Assembly: GCF_029525575.1 (NCBI RefSeq)
Contig: NZ_JAPDIA010000008.1
Span: forward strand, 1,860,001-1,924,000
Length of the DNA: 64,000 nucleotides
Direction: 5' to 3'
Origin: Cohnella rhizosphaerae
Lineage (GTDB): Bacteria > Bacillota > Bacilli > Paenibacillales > Paenibacillaceae
In this document: positions 1 to 9,867 of the stretch, piece by piece
Layout: each line of letters starts with the position of its first letter
Numbering within the stretch: position 1 is the first letter of the stretch
The notes under the pieces: model-generated
The model's input: only the letters and a program-made list of their open reading frames with translations
Told to the model about the DNA's origin: nothing
Databases searched by the model: none
Position numbers and translations under genes: made by a program

Positions 1-518
1 ACTTTTTAACCGTTACCTTCAAGCCGTTTCCGTTGTATTCGCTCGTCCAGTAGCTGGGGTAATCGACCCGCTTCGATACATCCTCTACGAAGCTGCCGGA
101 CGAAAAAGCGATGCTATAGGCCTGCGGCCCTGCCTTGTTATCTCCCTTGCCGGTCTCGGTAGGGGCAATATAGGCGGAAGCGCCTCCAAAACCGATGATC
201 GAAGGATCATGGTACGCCATAAAGAACGTTTTGCCTCGCGACATCATCCCCCCCGTTCGTTCCATAGGAAGGATCGTCCCCGGGTCTGGCTAACATTCGA
301 TCCATGAAAAACGAGGTGCCGTCTCCGGCATTCAAATCCGCATCGTAGATTGCCCGCATCATATTGCCCGTTGAGTAGCCTACCGGCTCCGTGACGGCGC
401 CGGGACCGGCGAACGTCGGCAATGCCGCTGCCGACGACGCCGCTGCGGGCGGCACAACGAGAGCGGATACGGCCACCGTACCGGCAATAACGGCCGATAA
501 CATTTTTTTGAATGACAT
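1..518 (-). CDS. Secreted protein, N-terminal part (frameshifted, cut by window edge)
   Basis: The first 32 residues form a typical Sec signal peptide (charged MSFKKM start, hydrophobic core, AAAS-type cleavage region). A GGGAGG ribosome binding site lies 10 bases before the ATG. The reading frame breaks at a run of seven C (plus strand 248-254). Removing one base joins it to a frame that stays open to the window edge, with the readable stretch GKTFFMAYHDPSIIGFGG. The mature part has no family I can name; it lies last in a sugar-transporter operon, so a secreted or wall-bound carbohydrate-active protein is a reasonable inference only. The C-terminus is beyond base 1. Confidence 0.6.
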
Positions 519-591
519 TTGCAGCAGAACCTCCCGAAAAGTTTGAATGTCCGATTGTCATGCGAGCGGTTCATCCTTGCATTCGCCTTCG

Positions 592-1413
592 TCAGCCTTT
601 GACGGCGCCCGCCGCAAGCCCCGATACAACCTGTCTCTGCATCAAAATATAGACGATGATGCTAGGCGCGATGACGATCATCGTGGCGGCGAACATGACG
701 CCGTAGTCGCTCGCGAACTGGCTCTTGAAGTAATACAGCGCGAGCGGCAGCGTCCGGCTCTGGTTGCCCGTCGTGAGAATGATCGCAAACTGGAATTCGT
801 TCCAGCAGAGCAGAAACTGCAGCACGGCCGCCGTACCGAATCCTGGCCGCGAGATCGGCAATATAATCTTGAAAAACGTTCGCATGAACCCCGCGCCATC
901 CAGATACGCCGACTCTTCCATCTCCTTCGGAATCGTAAGGAAGTAGCTCGACAAAATATATAACGAGACCGGCAAGCCGAACCCCGCATATACGATGATC
1001 AGTCCGATCAACTTGTCGTACAGCCCGAGCGTATTCACGGTCAGGTACAGCGGCTGCAGCATGGCGGCGCCTGGAATGAGCAGCGACAAGGACAGCAGAA
1101 CCGTGAGCAGCTTCTTCCCGCGGAATTGGAACCGCGCCAGCACATAGGCGGACATGCCCAGGATGAGCAGGTTGAGGACGGTCCCGGCAATGCCCACAAT
1201 TACGCTGTTGATATAAAAACGGGATAACGGCGCGATCTTGAAGGCCATCGTATAGTTCGAGAAGCGGAAGTGGGAAGGCCAGGCCAGCGAATTGGACAAA
1301 ATCTCCGCATTCGTCTTGAAGGAGGCCATCAGCATCCATAAGAAAGGTCCGAGCGAGAGCAGAACGATAACGAAAACGAACAAATACTTGCCAATCGTGA
1401 AGGCGATTTTCAT
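592..1413 (-). CDS. CUT1 sugar ABC transporter permease (MalG type)
   Basis: Inner-membrane permease of a carbohydrate ABC importer. It is about 273 residues long with six predicted membrane segments, and the EAA loop is visible as MEESAYLDGAGFMRTFFKIILP near residue 180. It ends in the AAGAVKG tail common to this family. I chose the ATG at 1413 because GGAG lies 8 bases before it; an ATG at 1440 that overlaps the stop of the upstream permease (ATGA) would add nine residues. It forms the usual binding protein-permease-permease order with the two genes upstream. No ATPase is encoded nearby, so a shared MsmX-like ATPase is expected. The frame is intact. Confidence 0.93.
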   Translation of the reverse strand: MKIAFTIGKYLFVFVIVLLSLGPFLWMLMASFKTNAEILSNSLAWPSHFRFSNYTMAFKIAPLSRFYINSVIVGIAGTVLNLLILGMSAYVLARFQFRGKKLLTVLLSLSLLIPGAAMLQPLYLTVNTLGLYDKLIGLIIVYAGFGLPVSLYILSSYFLTIPKEMEESAYLDGAGFMRTFFKIILPISRPGFGTAAVLQFLLCWNEFQFAIILTTGNQSRTLPLALYYFKSQFASDYGVMFAATMIVIAPSIIVYILMQRQVVSGLAAGAVKG

Positions 1414-1436
1414 TCCTGTTACTCCAATCGACCCGC

Positions 1437-2309
1437 TCATGTTGAAGCGTTGCCTATTCTGAATAAATAGCGGACCAGCAATACGAAAACGATGCCGAAG
1501 CCGATGAGGAAGACGCCGACCGCGTTCGAATAGCCGAAGTTGTTGTCCATCATGGCGGTCTTGTAAATGTACATCGGCAGGTTTAACGTCGTATTGCCCG
1601 GACCGCCGCCGGTCGTCATCATGATGATGTCCATCTTCTGCAGCATGCTCGTGCCGGCCAAAATGACGCAGGTGCCGATGATGTTGCGAAGCATGGGGAT
1701 GACGATAAAGAGGTTGATCTTCAGCTCGCTGGCTCCGTCGATTCTGGCCGATTCGAACAGGCTGTCCGGAATCGCGGCGATCTCCGCCAGAATGAGAATC
1801 GTCACGACGGCCGCATAGGGCAGCCAGGTCATCGTGACGGACAGGAAGGCCGTCGCGTAGTCCATGAACCAGTTTTGCGCGTATTCGCCGTCGCCGAACA
1901 GCCGGACGATGCTGTTCACCGCGCCGAAGTTGGGATTGAGCATGCACAGGAACAGCATGCCGACCGCCGCCCCCGAGATGATGTTGGGGAACATGAACAC
2001 CGTTCTGGCGAACTTCCAGTAGAACTCCTTCATATTCAGGATGATGGCGAAGACGAGTCCGATGAGCACATGAAGCGTCGACTGCAGCAGCACCCACAGA
2101 GCGGTGTTCCAGAAGCCGTCCTTAAAGCTCGCATCCTTGGCGAACATGTCGACAAAGTTGCGGAAGCCGATGAAGGCGGGCTTCAAGCCTGTCGACCACT
2201 CGGTAAACGAGGTGCCGAACAAGATGACGATGGATACGGCGTACACCAGCAAAAACAAGGCGACCGTCGGCATTAAAAACAAAGCGATATAGCCTCTATA
2301 ATTGGTCAT
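1437..2309 (-). CDS. CUT1 sugar ABC transporter permease (MalF/UgpA type)
   Basis: The first of the two permeases of sugar locus 1, 290 residues with six membrane segments. The EAA loop reads IPDSLFESARIDGASELKIN, followed by the family signature of a permease interacting with an ATPase. AAAGGA precedes the ATG by about 8 bases. The stop codon overlaps a possible start of the next permease (ATGA), which suggests translational coupling. The substrate is unknown; the neighbouring binding protein and kinase give no sugar-specific clue. The frame is intact. Confidence 0.93.
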   Translation of the reverse strand: MTNYRGYIALFLMPTVALFLLVYAVSIVILFGTSFTEWSTGLKPAFIGFRNFVDMFAKDASFKDGFWNTALWVLLQSTLHVLIGLVFAIILNMKEFYWKFARTVFMFPNIISGAAVGMLFLCMLNPNFGAVNSIVRLFGDGEYAQNWFMDYATAFLSVTMTWLPYAAVVTILILAEIAAIPDSLFESARIDGASELKINLFIVIPMLRNIIGTCVILAGTSMLQKMDIIMMTTGGGPGNTTLNLPMYIYKTAMMDNNFGYSNAVGVFLIGFGIVFVLLVRYLFRIGNAST

Positions 2310-2390
2310 TCGTCAAAATCCTTTCGGGCGATCGGACGCCCCCCTGCGATTCGGGAACGTCCGGCCGCGATGTCCGGCTGCTTTCGCCGA

Positions 2391-3779
2391 CTATTTGTTT
2401 TTGGCGGCGATCTCGCTCAGCTTCTTGGCGATCTCCTCGGCTGTCGACTTGCCGAATACCAGCTCCGGATACAGCAGCTTCCAGGCGTCCGTCACATTCG
2501 GATAAACGATGGAATCGAACGAGCCGTAGTGCACCTGCGATTGATTGCCGACCTCGATCGACTCCACGAGCAGCGGATATTTCTGCTTCAGCTCATCGGA
2601 AGGCTGCACCTGGTCCGATACCGGCACGACGTTGCCGAATTCAAGCGCGATCCGCTGTCCTTCGAGCCCCGTCTTGAAGCGAATGAACTTCTCGGCGGCA
2701 TCGCGCGTCTCCTGCGTTTTGCCGCCGTTCATGTAGCCGACCTCATAGGAAGAGATCATGCCGTTGCCCGGGAAGGCGGCGATGCCGACCTTCTGGTCGA
2801 AGCCCGCGGCGCATTTCGTCGTATCGCTGAAGTCGCCGATCATCCATGGTCCGTTTGCGATGATGGCGGCCTTGGCCTGGCAGAAGCTGTTGGCGGCATT
2901 CGCATAGCCGGCGCCAATCGCATCCTTGGTCGTGTATTTTTCCAGCATCGTTTTCACTTTACCGAGCGCGTCGATCATTTCAGGCGTATTGAAGTCCGAC
3001 GGGTGCAGCGTATTCATGAACTTGTTGCCGGCCTCTCCGCTGGTGCCTACGATCGAAGCCAGAATTAGGTTCGTCGTCCATGCATTTTCGCCTGTCATCA
3101 GGGCGAGCGGCACGAAGCCGGCGCCTTTAAGCTTTTCGTTGTTGCTCATGAACTCGTCCCAGGTCTGCGCCGGCTTGATCCCGGCCTTCTCGAACATTTC
3201 CTTGTTGTAGAAATAGCCGACGGTCTGCTTCTGATCGCTGATCGACCACACTTTGCCGTCGCGGGTGTTGGCCGCAAGCGCCTCGTCGCCGATCTCCTTC
3301 GCCCATTCGGGGTCCTGGCTCAGGTAGTCGTTGAAAGGGGTTGCAAGGTTGCCCTTGATCAAAATATCGTTGATTCCGTTTTTGCCCATGACCACATCCG
3401 GAATATCTCCCGAGGCCGCCAGAATCTTGAGTTTGTCTTCATAAGCCGAATCGCTCGGAATCTCTTCGACCTGCACCTCGACCTCATTTCCGTACTTCGC
3501 GTTGAACTGCTTGATCTGCTCCGCCTCCAGCTTGGCCGAAGCGTGCGTGCCGACCCGGTACGTCAAATACTTGATCTTGACCGGCGCCTTCGGAGCGATC
3601 TGCTCGCTCGCTTGCGCTGAAGCCGACGCCGAAGCGGACGTCGAGGCCGAAGGATTGTCGGACGACGATACGCCGCTGTTAGGCGATGAAGAATTGTTTG
3701 ATCCGCACGCCGTCACGGACGCGAGCAGCACCACCGCTCCCGCGATTGCACCGCCTGTTTTGAAAAAAGTCTTGTTCAA
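2391..3779 (-). CDS. Extracellular sugar-binding lipoprotein (SBP family 1)
   Basis: Captures the sugar outside the cell and hands it to the two downstream permeases. The signal peptide ends in a lipobox (SVTAC, lipidated Cys25), followed by a low-complexity Ser/Ala linker (SASTSASASASAQASEQ) and a type I periplasmic-binding fold of about 400 residues. It starts with TTG, supported by a GGGGG ribosome binding site 8 bases upstream. It is the promoter-proximal gene of the minus-strand operon. A TATAAT on the minus strand (3854-3859) and a perfect palindrome GTAGCGCTAC (3838-3847) lie upstream; the palindrome resembles a catabolite-response element, but that is inference. The frame is intact. 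Confidence 0.93.
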   Translation of the reverse strand: MNKTFFKTGGAIAGAVVLLASVTACGSNNSSSPNSGVSSSDNPSASTSASASASAQASEQIAPKAPVKIKYLTYRVGTHASAKLEAEQIKQFNAKYGNEVEVQVEEIPSDSAYEDKLKILAASGDIPDVVMGKNGINDILIKGNLATPFNDYLSQDPEWAKEIGDEALAANTRDGKVWSISDQKQTVGYFYNKEMFEKAGIKPAQTWDEFMSNNEKLKGAGFVPLALMTGENAWTTNLILASIVGTSGEAGNKFMNTLHPSDFNTPEMIDALGKVKTMLEKYTTKDAIGAGYANAANSFCQAKAAIIANGPWMIGDFSDTTKCAAGFDQKVGIAAFPGNGMISSYEVGYMNGGKTQETRDAAEKFIRFKTGLEGQRIALEFGNVVPVSDQVQPSDELKQKYPLLVESIEVGNQSQVHYGSFDSIVYPNVTDAWKLLYPELVFGKSTAEEIAKKLSEIAAKNK

Positions 3780-4097
3780 TTTTGCTTCCCCCTTCGAATA
3801 TCCGATCGCTGCTGCAACCGCTTGCTTGTTTCTCCCTGTAGCGCTACGAGATCATTATAAGATACAAGGGGGAATCATTTTTCGACATCATGAGTTGCGT
3901 TATTTTGATTTATTGCTTGGGAGAGGAACGGCCGAAGCTCGCGCCGCGAATGTTCTGCCGATATTTTTATCTTCCTTATGTTTTCTTGACTTTCTGACCG
4001 TCACGAGACCGAATAAGCCGGATTGTTCTACCCGAGTGCGCGCAATTGGTATTATAATAGCTTTTGCGCCAGTACCCTTCGCCAAGGAGCAGTCATC
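3780..4097. other. Divergent intergenic region of sugar locus 1
   Basis: Separates the minus-strand transporter operon from the plus-strand kinase/regulator pair. A minus-strand TATAAT lies at 3854-3859 and a plus-strand TATAAT at 4053-4058; no convincing -35 hexamer accompanies either. The 10-bp palindrome GTAGCGCTAC at 3838-3847 sits just downstream of the minus-strand -10. It could be a CcpA site or the target of the AraC-type regulator encoded at 5921, as YesN-like regulators usually control the adjacent binding-protein promoter. No gene is seen here. Confidence 0.4.
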
Positions 4098-5928
4098 ATG
4101 CCGAATGCCCGTAATTGTAAACCCTTTCAAAAATGGAGCTTTTGGATGAAAATCCCGATCCGGCACAAGATCGTTCTTGCGGTTTTCCTTCTCATTCTTC
4201 TGCCTATGACGTTGGCCGGCATCTATTTTCACTGGAGCACCTCCTACATGCTGACCAAAAACGCGAACGAAAACCTGTCTCGGCTGATCCATCAGACCAA
4301 TGACAACATCGAAAATTCATTTCAGATTATTGATAATACGTCGCTTCATTTTCTGTCCAACAAAGCGGTCAGAAACTGGTCCGTCGAGGACGTCTCCCTT
4401 GGGGACGACTTTTATAAAAAAGTTTCTGAACAAAAGCGAGATCGAGGAGGATCTCAAGTACAGCCTGATGTTCAACAATGCCTGGAATATCAGTCTGCTG
4501 TCGACCGCCTATGTTTTTTTCGATGCAGATAACTTCATCTCGGTTCTGAAGTCGCAGCCCAATATCGAACAGACCAACCGGCACAATCTAAACGTCTATC
4601 GGACCGTCAGTGGCAGCAAGGTCAGGGGCAAGGAAATTGTGCCGCCGACCGCGAGCGATCCGACCGTTTACTTCGCTCGTATCGTCTCTAATATCGACAT
4701 TCCGAAGCAGCGGCTTGTTCTGATCTTCGGCACGAGCGAGGCGGACTTGTCCGCCAAATACGCAGAGCTCGTCAGCTTCCCGGGTTCCATGGCCTACATC
4801 GTCGACAGTCAAGGCATCGTGTATTCCAGTTCGGATAAGCAACTGCTCGGTCGTCAAGTGCAGCCGTCGATACTGAATCTTAAGGACAGTCCCTCGGCGA
4901 GCGTAGTCAATCTGGACGGAAGCCAGTACTTATTCGCTTCGCAAAGCATCGGCGGCACCGGGCTGACCTTTATCGTCGGCATTCCCAGAAAGCAGATCCT
5001 CTCCAAATTATCCGACAGTATTCGCAATTATATATGGATCATCGTGCTGATCGCCTCCGTATCCACTGCGGCCGGCATTCTCCTATCGCTTCGATTCACC
5101 CGCTTTATTCGCGATTTGTTTCATAGCTTCAACAAGGTCAAGATGGGCGACTACAATACCGCCATGCCGACTTACAAGGATGTCGAACTCAATCTTCTAA
5201 GCGCTACCTTCAACAAGATGACCGGCGAGATCAAGCATTTGATCGGCCAGGTATACGAGAAGCAACTGCTCGTCAAGGAGTCGGAGATTAAATTTCTTCA
5301 ATCGCAGATGAATCCGCATTTTTTATTCAATACGCTGATCACGATCGGCTATAAGGCGCGGTTGTCCAAAGACGAGACAGTGTACAAAATGGTGACCGCG
5401 ATGACCGAACTGCTGCAAGCCGGTATTTATGCCAGCGGATCGGACATGATCACGATTCGTCAAGAGCTTGAATTCATTCAATTTTATTTATATTTACAAA
5501 AAGAAAGGTTTGACGATAAAATCGAATACTCGATCCAAGTTGAAGATGAATCGATACTCGACCTGCTGCTTCCCAAGCTGAGCATCGAGCCTCTTGTGGA
5601 GAATGCCATCGTTCACGGGCTGGAAAAAAAGGTCGGCAAAGGCGCGCTGACCGTATGGATCCGCAAGGAAGACGATTCCATTTATTTCGAGATCGCCGAC
5701 GATGGATTGGGGTTTGACAGCGACGATATCGAATGGAACAATGACAATCGCGAAAGCGCTGTCTCGCGAAAACCCGGACACAATAACATCGGCCTAATCA
5801 ACACGCATAAACGAATTAAGCTCATATACGGAGAAGCCTATGGCATCCATATCGAGAGCCGCGTCAATCAAGGCTCCAAAGTAACGGTTCGCATACCGGT
5901 AGATCGGGGGAAATCATCGTATGTATAA
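4098..5928 (+). CDS. YesM-type sensor histidine kinase (frameshifted)
   Basis: Membrane sensor kinase of the LytS/YesM class, about 609 residues after repair. It has one membrane segment near residue 25, an extracellular sensor of about 240 residues, a second membrane segment, a HAMP domain, then the His_kinase box QSQMNPHFLFNTL carrying the phosphorylated histidine, and a HATPase_c domain with DDGLGFDSDD and NNIGLINTHKRI. The ATG has GGAG 8 bases upstream. The frame breaks at six A (4416-4421); removing one A joins DDFYKK to FLNKSEIEEDL. Its stop overlaps the next gene by 8 bases. It probably senses extracellular sugar and signals to the downstream AraC regulator. Confidence 0.9.
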
Positions 5929-7524
5929 GGTCATGATCGTCGATGACGAAGCTGTCATCCGCAAGGGACTCGTCAACTTCATAGACTGGAACGCTCTGGA
6001 TTGCGAAGTGGTGTGCGAGGCAAGCGACGGGCTCGAAGCCGCCGAACGACTGGCCGTTCATGAGGTGCACATTATCGTGACGGATATCCGAATGGCCGGC
6101 ATGGACGGCATCGAGCTATCCAAATTCGTCTATGAAAACTTTCCGCAAATCAAAGTGATCTTATTGACGGCCTTCGCCGATTTTACATACGCGCAATCCG
6201 CAGTCAAATATCAAGCAGTCGATTTTGTCGTGAAAACAAACCCAAGCGAGAAAATTCCTGATGCCATAAACAAAGCCAAGCAGCTTCTTGTGAAGGAAAA
6301 GGATCACGAACGAAAGCTGATCCAGTTGGAGAATATCATCAAGGATAGTAGAAGCGAAGTGCGCGAGAAGTTCCTGAAGGATGCCGTATACGGTATTATC
6401 ACCGATGAAGCCGAGCTTCTGAACGGAATCGCGAAGCTTGCCATCCAGCTAGAGCATTATTACGTCATCGATATCGAGATTCATGACGATGCGGACCCCA
6501 ACGGGATGAGCGCCTCCGAAGAATTTCGCAAATTCGCGGATTCCATCCAACAATTTTTCTTTCTCGCATTTGAAGCGGATCCGCATTATACATTCGTACT
6601 CAATCATAGCTCGCTTCTAGCCCTTGTGTCCTTTCCGGCTCGCCCTGCCTCCGACTGCACCCGGACGCTCTTGTCGATTTGCCACGAGATTCTATTCATG
6701 GCCGAGAGCTTCATGCGATTCTCCGCGAGTATCGGGATCAGCAGCAGGCATCGGGACATCTTAACGCTCTCATCGGCCTACGCCGAGTCTTGTCAAGCGA
6801 TGGAAGGCAGCTTCTATAACGAAAATCATGTATCATTCTATGCGCCCCGATCGGGTCAGGCTCCTTCGCTGGAATCCAGACCTTACGATGTCGCCCAGCA
6901 AATTATCGAAGGTCTGCAAGAGGGCCAATACGACACTGCCATCCGGCGCTTCAATCAGTTGATGGAAAACTATAGGAGCGTCAAAGAACCGATCGAGAAC
7001 ATCAAAGCCGCATGCTTGCTGATCGGCTCTTATTGCTACAATCGATTGGAAGCAAGAAAGCCCCTCTCTTCCTATTCGACCGGCGACGAGCCCTCGCTCT
7101 ACAAACAAATTCAGGAAAGCAGGAGCATTCACAGCTTGCTGCACATCATCGAAAAGTTAATCGTCGACCTCTCGGATGCCCTGTCCGTCAACGATCGGCA
7201 GCATAACTATATTGTCGTTGAGACGCAAAAGTATATCCGGGAGAACTTCAACCGAAATTTGAGCCTGCAGGTCATCGCAGACCATATTCATGTCAACAGC
7301 AGCTATCTAAGCCGCTTGTACAGAAGGGAAACCGGCGAATCCATCGTCGATGCCATCAACAAGCATCGGATCGAAATCGCCAAAAAATTGCTCAAGGACC
7401 CTTCCAAAAAAAGTATTAGAAGTAGCGAGTGCGGTCGGAATAGACACCCCTGCTTACTTCACCCATGTGTTTACCAAATATACCGGAATAAGCCCCAAAA
7501 AAATATAAACTGAATTCCGTATAA
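5921..7524 (+). CDS. YesN-type response regulator with AraC DNA-binding domain (frameshifted)
   Basis: Partner of the kinase immediately upstream. The receiver domain starts YKVMIVDDEAVIRKG; the phosphoacceptor is in VTDIRMAGMDG (about residue 54), and the conserved Lys is in VVKTNP instead of the usual LLKP. A middle region of about 300 residues is followed by a two-helix AraC domain starting near residue 430. The frame breaks at seven A (7406-7412), inside the AraC domain. Removing one base gives VLEVASAVGIDTPAYFTHVF, the expected second recognition helix. A second run of seven A (7497-7503) probably also carries one extra base, since repair gives the usual SPKKYK ending and a stop just before a terminator. 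Confidence 0.88.
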
Positions 7525-7548
7525 ACTGCCTATCCTGGCAGTTTTTTT
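7524..7548 (+). terminator. Intrinsic terminator of kinase/regulator operon
   Basis: Stem ACTGCC/GGCAGT with a 6-base loop (TATCCT), followed by seven T. It begins at the repaired stop codon of the response regulator. Confidence 0.8.
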
Positions 7549-7587
7549 ATTTTTAAACGCTCATTTACAGCATCACAAAAAAAAAGT

Positions 7588-7631
7588 TTGCAAACGGAAC
7601 ATAGTTCCGTTTATAATTGGAACATCGTTCC
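7588..7631 (+). promoter_or_regulatory. Promoter with two palindromic operators before hydrolase gene
   Basis: A sigma-A-like promoter, TTGCAA (7588-7593), an 18-base spacer and TATAAT (7612-7617), is overlaid by two palindromes. The first is perfect, 9+3+9 bases, AAACGGAAC-ATA-GTTCCGTTT at 7592-7612, filling the spacer. The second, GGAAC-ATC-GTTCC at 7619-7631, covers the transcription start. Their centres are 23 bp apart. The arrangement is typical of TetR-family repression; which regulator binds is unknown, and no such palindrome is seen before the TetR genes nearby. Confidence 0.75.
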
Positions 7632-7699
7632 GCTTATGTCAGTCTTACAAGCAACAGGCGACGAACCCAATCTGATGTAAAAGAGGAGATGTTAGCAAG

Positions 7700-8620
7700 A
7701 TGGAAATCAAAAATAGCGCACCAACGCCAGTCGTCTCTGTGAAGCCGGTCATCCTGTCCGCCCCGGGCCGTGGAGAGGATCTGCAGGTTCGTGTGTCTGC
7801 GCCAGCCAGTGGGAGCGAATTGCCTATTATCGTATTCTCGCACGGCTTCGGCCAGTCGCTCGGAAGCTACGACCCATTGGTCGATTTCTGGTCTTCTCAT
7901 GGCTTCGCAGTCATTCAACCCACCCATCTGGACTCGAGGACGCTGAACCTTCCTCCGGACGATCCGCGTACGCCGTTGATCTGGCGTATCCGAGTCGAGG
8001 ACATGACACGCATCCTCGACCAGCTTGATCTCATTGAAGCTTCCGTTCCCGGCCTTAGTGGGCGTCTCGATCGAGATCGCATCGCCGTAGCCGGACATTC
8101 CTGGGGCGGCCAGACGGCAAGCATGCTGCTCGGCGCTCGAGTCCTCGATTCCGAGGGGATACCGGGAGAAGACATGACCGACCCGCGGATCAAGGCGGGC
8201 GTATTGCTTGCCACGCCCGGCAAGGGCGGAGCCGACTTGAGCCCGTTCGCGGCTGAGTACTTCCCCTTCATGCACCCCAGCTTCGAGAATATGCGCACGC
8301 CTACCCTTGTGGTGGCGGGGGACCAAGACCAGTCCCCACTGTCCACTCGGGGGCCGGACTGGTTCACCGATCCGTACTCCTTGAGCCCGGGCAGCAAGAG
8401 TCTGCTCACGCTTTTCGGGGCAGAGCACTCGCTTGGCGGCATCCATGCGTACAACGCCAAAGACACGACGGACGAGAACCCCGATGGCGTGGCTTCGCTT
8501 AGGGCGCTTGCCTTGGCCTATCTCCGCTCCGCGCTTTATCCGGAGGACCACTCCTGGCCTGAAGCCCGTGAAGCGTTGATGGCCGCATCCAATCCAGTCG
8601 GTCGAGTCGAATGGAAATGA
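7700..8620 (+). CDS. Alpha/beta hydrolase (chlorophyllase/PAF-acetylhydrolase-like)
   Basis: Intracellular serine hydrolase of 306 residues with no signal peptide. The oxyanion loop SHGFG is at residues 47-51, the nucleophile Ser134 lies in AGHSWGGQ, acid candidates Asp208/Asp210 are in VAGDQDQS and His243 is in AEHSLGG, completing a catalytic triad. Its substrate is unknown; related proteins hydrolyse carboxylic esters. A GGAG site precedes the ATG by about 11 bases. The promoter carries two strong palindromic operators, so expression is probably inducible. The frame is intact, and a hairpin at 8672-8724 follows. Confidence 0.85.
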   Translation: MEIKNSAPTPVVSVKPVILSAPGRGEDLQVRVSAPASGSELPIIVFSHGFGQSLGSYDPLVDFWSSHGFAVIQPTHLDSRTLNLPPDDPRTPLIWRIRVEDMTRILDQLDLIEASVPGLSGRLDRDRIAVAGHSWGGQTASMLLGARVLDSEGIPGEDMTDPRIKAGVLLATPGKGGADLSPFAAEYFPFMHPSFENMRTPTLVVAGDQDQSPLSTRGPDWFTDPYSLSPGSKSLLTLFGAEHSLGGIHAYNAKDTTDENPDGVASLRALALAYLRSALYPEDHSWPEAREALMAASNPVGRVEWK

Positions 8621-8671
8621 AACGCTAATAAGCATACTATGCCTTATGTCTGAGGACTGCCGTCGAACAGA

Positions 8672-8724
8672 AAAAGGCAAATGAATCAGGTTGCGGAAAA
8701 CGCAATCGGGTTCATTTGCCTTTC
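8672..8724 (+). terminator. Hairpin after hydrolase gene
   Basis: Thirteen-base arms (AAAGGCAAATGAA and TTCATTTGCCTTT) enclose a smaller inner hairpin (TTGCG/CGCAA). The T tract after it is short and interrupted, so termination may be weak; the symmetric A/T ends could serve either strand. Confidence 0.6.
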
Positions 8725-8832
8725 TTAATGGCGGCATATTTGCTTTTAGCCAGATCAGAGCGACAAGCGCTAGTACATGCATGCTTAAATCATCGATCTA
8801 TTAAATAAGGTTTGGTTATGAAGCACCTGCTG

Positions 8833-9063
8833 GACCGGTTTGAGAAGCTGTAGAGTAACTTTTTGCCTTTACAGCGCCATTTAGACCGGTTCGCGAGGCT
8901 GTAGAGTAACTTTTTTGCTTTACAGCACCTTTAGGACCGGTTCGCGAGGTTGTAGAGTAACTTTTTGCCCCTACTGCACAATTTGGACCGGTTCGCGAGG
9001 CTGGAGAGTAACTTTTTTCCTTTACAGCACCATTTAGACCGGTCCGCGAGGCCGAAGAGCCTG
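8833..9063. repeat. 51-bp tandem repeat, four full copies plus 27 bp
   Basis: Units begin GACCGGT and start at exactly 8833, 8884, 8935, 8986 and 9037, with no indel between copies. Each full unit contains the palindrome ACCGGT and the conserved block GAGTAACTTTTT, flanked by GCTGTA and TACAGC in most copies, which can pair. The unit is 17 codons long, so every frame stays in phase through the array. There are no spacers, so it is not a CRISPR array. The function is unknown. Confidence 0.9.
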
Positions 9064-9116
9064 TTTGAGGTGAAAATTCTGCACTTTTATCGATTGATGA
9101 TTTACGCCGTGCTGTA

Positions 9117-9737
9117 CTAGGAGGACGCGCTTGCGCGGTAGCGCAGCCCATCTACGAGCAGAGCGACCATTTGCCGAGTAAACTTAGCATCGCCGTTGTG
9201 TATCCCCGTACAGAGGCTCGCGGCAGCCCGCAGCAAATCATAGGGCTCGACGTCGGCGCGCAGTTCACCGGCAGCCGCCGCGGTATCAAGCAAGTTTCGC
9301 AGCACGGGATTCAGCCGCTTTTCAAAGTATGCAGGCAGCGTTGCGTACTCAGGATTGCCCGAGCCAAGCGCCGAAGCGAGTCCGCGTTTATTTGCAATGA
9401 AGTCCACATATCGCTGCATCCATCGCGCCAGCGCCTCGGCAGGCTCATACTTGGCGGACAAATCGGCCGCTGCATCCGCGCAAGTATCGACTTCATTGCG
9501 GAAGACGGCCACGATCAGGTCCGAGCGCTGCGGAAAATGGCGGTAAACCGTGCCGACGCCAACGCCGGCCTTATCGGCGATCTCCCGTACCGGCGCGTCC
9601 ACGCCCGAAGTCGCGAACACCGTCATCGCGGACTGGAGCAAAGCATTGATATTGCGCTGCGCGTCGGCGCGTACGCGTCGATTCGCAGGTTCGTGAGTCT
9701 CCAAGTCAATGTTGGGGACTTCCGTTTTATCGCTCAT
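9117..9737 (-). CDS. TetR/AcrR family regulator
   Basis: About 206 residues. The N-terminal helix-turn-helix spans residues 20-70 (VREIADKAGVGVGTVYRHF, then PQRSDLI), a typical TetR DNA-binding domain; the C-terminal ligand-binding domain is variable. The ATG at 9737 has GGGGGA 8 bases upstream; upstream in-frame ATGs exist but lack such a site. The gene lies directly downstream of the NmrA-type reductase on the same strand, with about 130 bp between them, and tail-to-tail with the hydrolase gene, so either could be its target. The frame is intact. Confidence 0.88.
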   Translation of the reverse strand: MSDKTEVPNIDLETHEPANRRVRADAQRNINALLQSAMTVFATSGVDAPVREIADKAGVGVGTVYRHFPQRSDLIVAVFRNEVDTCADAAADLSAKYEPAEALARWMQRYVDFIANKRGLASALGSGNPEYATLPAYFEKRLNPVLRNLLDTAAAAGELRADVEPYDLLRAAASLCTGIHNGDAKFTRQMVALLVDGLRYRASASS

Positions 9738-9867
9738 CCAGTCGTCCCCCATCCCATTAAGTCTTTTCGCCGTCCATTCCTGTACTCGAATAATCATACT
9801 ATTAACATGAACTTGACTCAACTATGGATTGTTGACCACATGGGGGAACGACCCTGCTTCACTACCT

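Larger units (their letters stand above)
8621..9116. other. Intergenic region with hairpin and tandem repeat
   Basis: Apart from the hairpin at 8672-8724 and the 51-bp tandem repeat at 8833-9063, nothing recognisable is seen. A 111-codon minus-strand reading frame (8816-9151) spans the repeat but starts inside the TetR gene and has no ribosome binding site, so it is not called as a gene. Confidence 0.6.

Noticed and set aside
592..2097. A single 501-residue protein spanning both locus 1 permeases
   Set aside because: Only its last 280 residues resemble a permease; the rest is an out-of-frame reading of the upstream permease gene.
8833..9063. CRISPR array
   Set aside because: The units are contiguous with no unique spacers, and no cas genes are present.
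8816..9151. 111-codon minus-strand reading frame over the 51-bp repeat, encoding a 17-residue repeat peptide
   Set aside because: Its ATG lies inside the TetR gene, there is no ribosome binding site, and a repeat unit divisible by three keeps frames open by itself.
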